A stretch of 64,000 nucleotides of DNA, from assembly GCA_015179025.1 (NCBI GenBank), contig WHUX01000126.1:62001-126000 (forward strand), in the 5' to 3' direction. The stretch comes from Terfezia claveryi. Taxonomy: Eukaryota; Ascomycota; Pezizomycetes; Pezizales; Pezizaceae. Shown here piece by piece: positions 57,850 to 64,000 of the stretch. The notes beneath the pieces were generated by a model, which had not been told where the DNA came from, made no database searches, and saw nothing but the letters and a program-made list of their open reading frames with translations. Each line of letters opens with the position of its first letter. Position 1 is the stretch's first letter. Made by a program: the position numbers and the translations under genes.

Positions 57850-60800
57850 TCAAACAGGTTGAAGAGTCGGGAAAAGGAGAGTCCCTTGCCTAGTCACTGA
57901 CACTAGCAAGGGACCTGCTCCAGGTCATTTATCTTTGTCTGTATTTTCTTTGCCTACATATATGTCTGTTGATGAGTCTCGCCTGTTTGGTGAGCACTTC
58001 GTTGTACCTATAACTGTCAAGTTCAATGATAAAACAGTGGTTACATCAGCTCTCATAGATTGTGATACTTCAGGAATAGCATTTATTGACTAGACCTTCA
58101 TCAGTGAAAACTCTATACCAACCTCTAAGCTAAAGACTCCCTGCCTTCTTGATATTATCGCCGGTCGCCCTATCTCTTCTAGGGTGATTACCGACCTCGC
58201 GTGCCTGCCCAGTGCCATGGGTGATCACTCAGAAGATCTCCCAATGTTCATAACCAAGCTAAAGTACCCAATTGTCCTTAGGATCTCCTGGCTTAGAATG
58301 CACAATATATCAGTCAGCTTCGGCCATACACCTTGCGATTTAACAGCCCTTATTGCAAAAAACACTGTGGGGATCTAAAAACCACTATCACTGGGCTGTG
58401 CACATTGCCATCTCCAATAATCTACCCGACTCAGGTGGTACTCCCACCTGCACACATCGATACCACCGTTCCCCCTATTTCCCCGGTATCCCTCGCCCCT
58501 GCAAAACCCCTGAATATTAACTTTATTGGAGCAGGGGCCTTCGCTTATCTCACTAGGAGGCATAAGCTCAAGGCGCATACTCTCTCAATTTATAAGATCA
58601 ATCTAGAAATTAACAAGACCAGGTCCAAAGAGGAGTGGAAATCCTTGGTTCCGGATGACTACCATAAGTTTATTGATTTGTTTTCAGAGAAGGCCGCAGA
58701 AAAGCTTGCCCCCCATTGACCATACGACTACACAATCCCGCTGATTGAAGGAAAAACTCCCCCTCATGGCCCCCTCTATGGAATGTCCCGAGTGGAATTG
58801 GAGGCCCTGAAGAAGTACCTGGAGGAGAACTTGAATAAGAGCTTCATTCAGTATAGCTCTTCCTCAGCGGGGGCTCCTGTACTGTTCGTAAAGAAATCGG
58901 ACAGCTCTCTTTGGTTGTGTGTTGATTATCGTAGACTGAACGAAATAACAGTCAAAAACAGGTACCCTCTACCTCTAATCCAGGAGACATTAGCCAGGCT
59001 TTCCAAGGCAAAATGGTTCACCAAATTGGACTTGAGAGGGGCATACAACCTAGTATGGATCGCTGAGGGGCAGGAGTAGAAAACTGCCTTCCAGATACGT
59101 TACGGCCACTTCGAGTACAACGTCATGCCCTTTGGCTTAACCAATGCCCCGGCCTCTTTCCAACACTTTATTAACAACACTCTGCAGGACTTCCTAGATG
59201 TGTTTTGCATGGCTTACCTCGATGATATCTTGATCTATTCAGATACTCTGGCAGAGCACAAAATCCATGTCAGGCAAGTCTTAGAGAAGCTGGAGCATGC
59301 TAGGCTGTACCTTAAGCCTGAAAAATGTGAATTCCACATCCAAGAAGTAAAGTACCTGGGCTTGATCATAACTACGGAAGGTATTAGAATGGACCCCGCC
59401 AAAGTTGCTGTAATCTAAGAGTGGGAAACCCCAGCCAATTTGAAGGATATGCAAGCCTTCCTAGGATTTGCCAACTTCTACCGCCGATTTATCCTAGAAT
59501 ACTTAAGGATCGCGGCACCCTTGACGGCCCTGATGAAGACGAAGGTAGAAGCTGGCTCACACCTGACGAAAAGGGCCTTCCACTGGAATCCAGAAGCCCA
59601 ATCCACCTTCCAGAACCTCAAGGAAGGTTTCTGCTCAACACTGATTCTGGCCCATTTCAACCCCGAATAGGAGTGTGTTATCAAAACCGATGCCTCCGAC
59701 TATGTCTCCGTAGGAATCCTGTCCCAGAACGATGATAACGGCATCCTCCACCCAGTGGCATACTTCTCAAAAAAGCACTCTTCGGTAGAGTGTAATTATG
59801 AAATCTATGATAAGGAGTTAATGGCCATTATACGAGCATTCGAGGAGTAGAGGCCACACCTGGAGTCAGCCAAGGGGATTATCGAGGTGCTATCCGATCA
59901 TAAGAATCTTGAGTACTTCACTACTACCAAGCTGCTAAACTGACAGCAGGCTAGGTGGTTAGAGTTCTTATCTCGATTCAACTTCAAGATCAAGTATTGG
60001 CCTGGAAAGGCTGGTGGGAAACCAGACGCACTGACCAGGGGATCAGGAGATCTCCCTAAGGGAGGGGATGAAAGGCTAAAATACCAGAACCAGGTAGTAC
60101 GGAAGCTGGAAAATCTTGACCTGGCTGCCAACATTCTGGCTGAGGCTGAGGCTGAAGTTGAGATCGTAGATATCGAGGCTGATGCACATGCTAGAAGTGA
60201 TCTCTGACAACAGGTAAAAAAAGCATATGCAGAGGACCCACTGGCCAAAGACATTATCACCGCAGTGGATTCTGGCCAGTGCCACCACACCAAGATTTCC
60301 CTGGCCGAGTGTACAACTCAGGACGGCCTCCTCTACCACCTAGACCGCCTCCACATGCCTGCAGATGATGAGCTACGCCTGCGATTGATTAAGGAACACC
60401 ATGACACACTGGCAGTAGGTTACTCTAGAGTGGCTAAGACGTTAGAGTTACTGTCCAGGCAATATACGTGGATTGACTAATGGAAGGAAGTGGAGCAGTA
60501 CATATGGAATTGCCATGTCTGCAAGCATACCAAACCCACCCACCACGCTCCTTATGGTACTTTGAAGCCCCTGGAAGTCCCAGAACAACCCTGGCAACAC
60601 CAAACTATGGACTTCATTACTGGATTGCCGGAAGACTTGGGATTCAATGCTATCTTAATGGTAGTAGATCGGTTAACGAAAATAAGGCATGTGATACGTG
60701 GTCGAGACACCTGCTCGGCCCCCAAATTGGCATCCCTCTACCTGGATAATGTCTTCCATTACTATGGCCTCTCAGCATCGATTGTCTTAGACCGTAGTCC

Positions 60801-61789
60801 TCAGTTCATCGCCAACTTCTGGAAAACATTCTGTGAGCTGTTTAGTATCAAAGTACACCTGTCTACGGCATACTACCCTCAGACTAATGGCCAGTCAGAA
60901 CGTATGAACGCCATCCTGGAGCAATATCTGAGGGCATACATCAATTACCAGCAGAATAACTGGGTTTCATTGCTGGCCACCTGCGAATTCTCCACCAACA
61001 ACTACTTCTTGAAGACCCTGAAGACCTCCCCATTCCTGGCCAATTATGGCTAGCACCTTCGGTTGGTAGACTCCCTGGCACCTCTGCGGAAGGCCAGGGA
61101 GAATGCTCCAGCTAAGGAGTTCGCTACGCAGATTTTTGAACTTCACTCTACCCTGAAAGCCGAGCTGGGATATGTGCAAGCCAGGCAAGCCGAATATGCC
61201 AATGGATCACGGTTGCCAGCCCCCAAGTATCAGCCAGGAGATAAGGTGTGGCTCTCTAGCAGGCACTTCCGGACAGAATGGCCATCTTGCAAGCTTGACC
61301 ATAAGTTCTTGGGTCTATTCGAGGTAGTGGCCGCTGTGGGCACTCATGCCTATTGACTGAGGTTTCCTAAGGACATCAAACGCCACCCAGTTGTACACGT
61401 ATCGGAAATTGAACCAGTGGCTGATGATCCCCTCCCAGGGAAGAAACACCCTCCACCTCCTCCAGTGGTTATTGAAGGTGAAGAGGAATGGGAGGTGGAG
61501 GAAGTGCTGGACTCACGAAAGAAGTATGGGCATCTGTAGTATAAGGTTGAATAGGTAGTGGACCAGGAGGCTACCTGGTAACCCACTAAGGACCTGGAAA
61601 ATGCTTGGGATCTGGTCTCCCTGTTCCATTAGCAATACTTGAGGAAGTCCCATCCGGTTGAGTGATCTGCCCATGTCTGAGTTGGAGTCCTTGTCATTGC
61701 CTTTGTTGTTGTTATTTCCTGTGTTGATTTTGCCGGTTGTTATGTCCAAGCCTACTAGTCGCTGAAGCTCCAGCCTAAAGGGGGGATAG
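57850..61789 (+). pseudogene. Gypsy-A pol: protease, RT, RNase H, integrase, chromodomain
   Basis: Protease remnant ALIDCDTSGIAFID near 58050 (normally DSGAS/T). Reverse transcriptase 58783-59400 with [33 protein letters not shown] and the active-site [10 protein letters not shown] near 59210. RNase H begins [14 protein letters not shown] (59679) and continues to about 60000. Integrase has the zinc finger H-X4-H...CHVCKH, and catalytic D in TMDFITGLP (60605), D in VLDRSPQF (60785) and E in NGQSERMN (60888). The GDKVWLSS and WEVEEVLDSRKKYGHLQ-type chromodomain follow at 61240-61580. Stops at about 59077, 59416, 59668, 59848, 59941, 60478, 61051 and 61354 are all explained by C-to-T or G-to-A. 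Catalytic residues remain readable, so decay is recent. Confidence 0.88.
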
Positions 61790-62511
61790 TGTCACAACCG
61801 TGTTCTTAGTCTTGATTTGATACTCGAACAGGCTTGTTTGGGTGTCGTGCTCTTTTGACACACGAACAGGCTTGTTCAGGTGTCATGCTGTTTTGACACT
61901 CGAACAGGCTTGTTCGGGTGTCGTTGATGGGTTATTGTTATTGTTGCCCTCGGCATCACCTGTAACGCAGGTGATGGGTTATTGTTATTGTTGCCCTCGG
62001 CATCACTTGCGACGTAGGTGATAGGTTATTGACATTATTGTCTTTATCATCACCTGTGATCGCAGGTGATAGGTTACCATTACCTTGCTTGGCTTCTGAG
62101 ATAAGAGATCTTGGGAAGCTTATTCCTTCCGTTGCCCTAGCCTGGAATTATGTATATATAGCCCCTGTCCCTCGTACTGTCGTTGGATCCCTATCCAACA
62201 TCTTGTATATCCAATACAGGGCCTTGCTTCTCTCCACATTGGTGCATCTCCCTTGTGCACCTCCTTGTCTCACCTCAACTCTGCAGCCCTGCTGCCCACC
62301 CCACGAACCTCCTGTCCTTGCCTTGCCTTGCCTTGTCTCTGCAGCCCTGCTGCCTCCTACTACTCCCGTATACCTCTCTCGCCCTCGCCCTTGCCCCCAT
62401 CCTAGCCTTTCCCCTAGTCACATATGTAGCGTTCCTACGTTTGTGTTACCCTAGCCTTGCCCTTGCCCCAGTGTACCCTTTAGTTGCCTTGTCCTCAGAG
62501 CCATCATTACA
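61790..62511 (+). repeat. 3' LTR of Gypsy-A
   Basis: 722 bp. Same ends as the 5' LTR but with three instead of one copy of the TTTGACACTCGAACAGG-type palindromic unit (61817-61925). The TATA box is at 62153-62160. Confidence 0.9.
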
Positions 62512-63234
62512 AGCTCTTGAGTAGAACAAGTGTCCTAACAAGGTATAACATGCCTCATCTTTATCAACCAGTCTACCACTATTAGAATGGTATTGAATCC
62601 TAAGTCTTCTAGCAATCCCATTATGAAATCTATGGTCAGGTATAGCCACGGCCATTCCAGGATATCCAAAGGCTTCAAGGTACCATATGGGGTATGATGG
62701 ATGGGCTTAGCACACTTGTAAACATAGTGGTTCTATATGTACCATTCTACATCTTTCTGCTGATCTATCTATATATATTTCCTGGCTAGCAATTCCAATG
62801 TTTTAGCTACTCTCAGGTAGCCTGCTACTAGGGTATTATAGTGTTCCTTGATCAATTGCAGATGCAGATCTCCTTCTAGCATATAGAGCCATTCAAAGTG
62901 GTAAAGAAGACCTTTCTAGATAGGTCATTTGGTTAGAGAGATTTTGAGGTGGTAGCATTAGTCAGAATCTACTGCAATAATGATTTCCTGGGCCAAGGAG
63001 TCTTCTTCATAAGCCTGTCTTACCAGTTGTTAGAAGTCGGCTTCCTTGGTAGCCTTAGCCTTAGCTTCTGTATTAGCCCCAGTATTAGTAAGGACATTGG
63101 CTGCTAGATCAAGGTTTTTAGCCTTTAATACTATCTAATTTTGGTATTTTAGCCTTTTATTCCCCCCCTTAGAGAGATCTCCTAATCTCCGAGTTAACAT
63201 ATTAGGCTTGCTACTAGCTTTTCCAGGTCCATCA
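62512..63234 (-). pseudogene. Gypsy-D integrase core and upstream region
   Basis: On the minus strand, starting near 63234, the text follows Gypsy-A pol from about 60000 to 60760: the [12 protein letters not shown] region, the spacer with Ala/Glu-rich text, the LLYHFEW/LRLIKEHYNTLVAGYL zinc-finger region, and MDFIMGLLEDLGFNTILIV near 62635-62580. It ends at the AGCTC target site next to the Gypsy-A 3' LTR. Many stops. Confidence 0.75.
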
Positions 63235-63654
63235 GTAAACACGAAATCTGCGTCAGGTGCTTCCTGAGCCTATGAAGTGCTTTTGCAAAACCTCAGTATA
63301 TGTAGCGACGTACTCTATATTCTAGCTTCCTGACGCGCCTTTCTCTTGCGTCTCTTCGTTAACGCGACGTGTTGAATTCCTTCTTCTTGCAATTAAATTC
63401 TTTTCGCTGCATATTTATAGAATACGTTGCATAGTGCTTTGTATCTACCATGCTTCCGTTTTTTACTCTTCTTTACTCACACCCCTACTTCTAGATCTTC
63501 TTTGCCTGTGTTCATCCTGTGTCTCTTTCTCCATTTAACTCTCTATCCTACACCTACCTTTACCCGTGCTGCCCATTTACGTGCATCCCTAGTCAAGTTT
63601 CCGTGCAATGCTCTGCACCCCCTCATAGAGCATTGCATTCCCTCATCCCCCTCA
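63235..63654. other. Pyrimidine-rich leader before the tandem repeat
   Basis: Unrelated to Gypsy-D; holds GACGC motifs near 63260-63370 and a C/T-rich stretch. A 76-codon open frame (63427-63657) is compositional. Confidence 0.4.
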
Positions 63655-64000
63655 TAGTTAACTTCTACGTGCTACCTATTGTCCGACGTTGCTAGTCACC
63701 CACGTTACGTATACAGTACTATCTCTGCTCGACTTTCCATGAAATGCTTTGTACCCTCTAATCCTTCCCTTAGCTAACCTCTACGAGCTACCTATTGTCT
63801 GACGTTGCTAGTCACCCACATTATATATACGGTATTATCTCTACTCGACTTTCTATGAAATGCTTTGTACCCTCTAATCCTTCCCTTAGCTAACCTCTAC
63901 GCGCTACCTATTGTCCGGCATTGCTAGTCCCCCACGTTACATATACAGTACTAGCTCTGCTCGACTTTCCATAAAATACTTCGTACCCTCTAATCCTACC
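63655..64000. repeat. 116-bp tandem repeat, three copies, continuing past the window
   Basis: The block GCTACCTATTGTCCGACGTT recurs at about 63670, 63786 and 63902, 116 bp apart, with GTTGCTAGTCACCCAC, CTCGACTTTC and GAAATGCTTTGTACCCTC at fixed places in each unit. It could be a satellite or the 5' promoter array of a retroelement; the rest is outside the window. Confidence 0.85.

Larger units (their letters stand above)
53236..62511 (+). mobile_element. Gypsy-A: youngest Ty3/gypsy chromodomain element, full structure with nested hAT-like insertion
   Basis: Complete LTR element: 5' LTR 53236-53881, gag 53882-55068, pol 57850-61789 and 3' LTR 61790-62511, with a perfect 5-bp target duplication AGCTC (53231-53235, 62512-62516). 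A purine tract (AAAGGGGGGATAG) precedes the 3' LTR. The hAT-like foldback at 55069-57841 sits just after the gag zinc knuckle. About a dozen stops, nearly all at former Gln, Trp or Arg codons, interrupt pol. Confidence 0.92.
51507..63234 (-). mobile_element. Gypsy-D: minus-strand Ty3/gypsy, split by Gypsy-A and 5'-truncated
   Basis: A relative of Gypsy-A on the opposite strand. Present are its 3' LTR (51507-52129), the integrase C-terminal part with chromodomain (52130-53235) and, beyond the inserted Gypsy-A, the integrase core and upstream part (62517-63234). The AGCTC at 53231-53235 is repeated at 62512-62516, so Gypsy-A inserted here. Homology to pol ends near 63234, so gag, protease, RT and the 5' LTR are missing or displaced. 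More decayed than Gypsy-A, less than Gypsy-C. Confidence 0.85.

Overview
The window looks like repeat-rich intergenic DNA from a filamentous ascomycete (Pezizomycotina). The signs are short spliceosomal introns with CTAAC/CTGAC branch sites, a Tad/I-like LINE with endonuclease, reverse transcriptase and RNase H, chromodomain Ty3/gypsy elements, a Tnp2-type CACTA transposon, and stop codons in the elements that mostly look like C-to-T or G-to-A changes (former Gln CAG/CAA, Trp TGG, Arg CGA), as repeat-induced point mutation (RIP) leaves. A large, transposon-swollen genome such as a truffle's would fit, but the species cannot be read from the sequence.

Layout. 1-11510: a degenerate LINE (LINE-A, plus strand) broken by a solo LTR (317-954) and by two related foldback elements, E1 (1123-4626, itself carrying E3 at 2078-3144) and E2 (5091-7448). 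Its poly(A) tail abuts a gypsy LTR remnant and gag (Gypsy-B, 11511-13759), also interrupted. 13760-24009: a 10.25-kb CACTA/EnSpm transposon with a plus-strand Tnp2 transposase and two minus-strand accessory genes, all decayed. 24010-35019: an 11-kb island with little repeat content and one apparently intact five-exon gene for a TauD/TfdA-type dioxygenase (31143-33086). 35020-36074: an internally deleted, inverted copy of the CACTA element. 36100-39100: copies of a short retroposon family with target-site duplications. 39840-41180: a LINE fragment. 41998-42548: a small, intact three-exon minus-strand gene. 42650-43625: palindromes and tandem arrays.

44000-51506 is an extremely AT-rich block containing a complete but ruined gypsy element (Gypsy-C, two 599-bp LTRs). 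From 51507 to 63234 lies a minus-strand gypsy (Gypsy-D) split at its integrase by a younger plus-strand gypsy (Gypsy-A, 53236-62511, TSD AGCTC). Gypsy-A is in turn split by a hAT-like giant foldback element (55069-57841, 8-bp TSD ATCACGGA). The right edge holds a 116-bp tandem repeat.

Only two loci look like functional host genes: the dioxygenase and the small mitochondrial-type coiled-coil protein. The rest is a layered record of transposition. The most unusual material is the set of foldback elements whose centres share one minisatellite motif, and the short retroposon family that puts one 3' tail on different heads.
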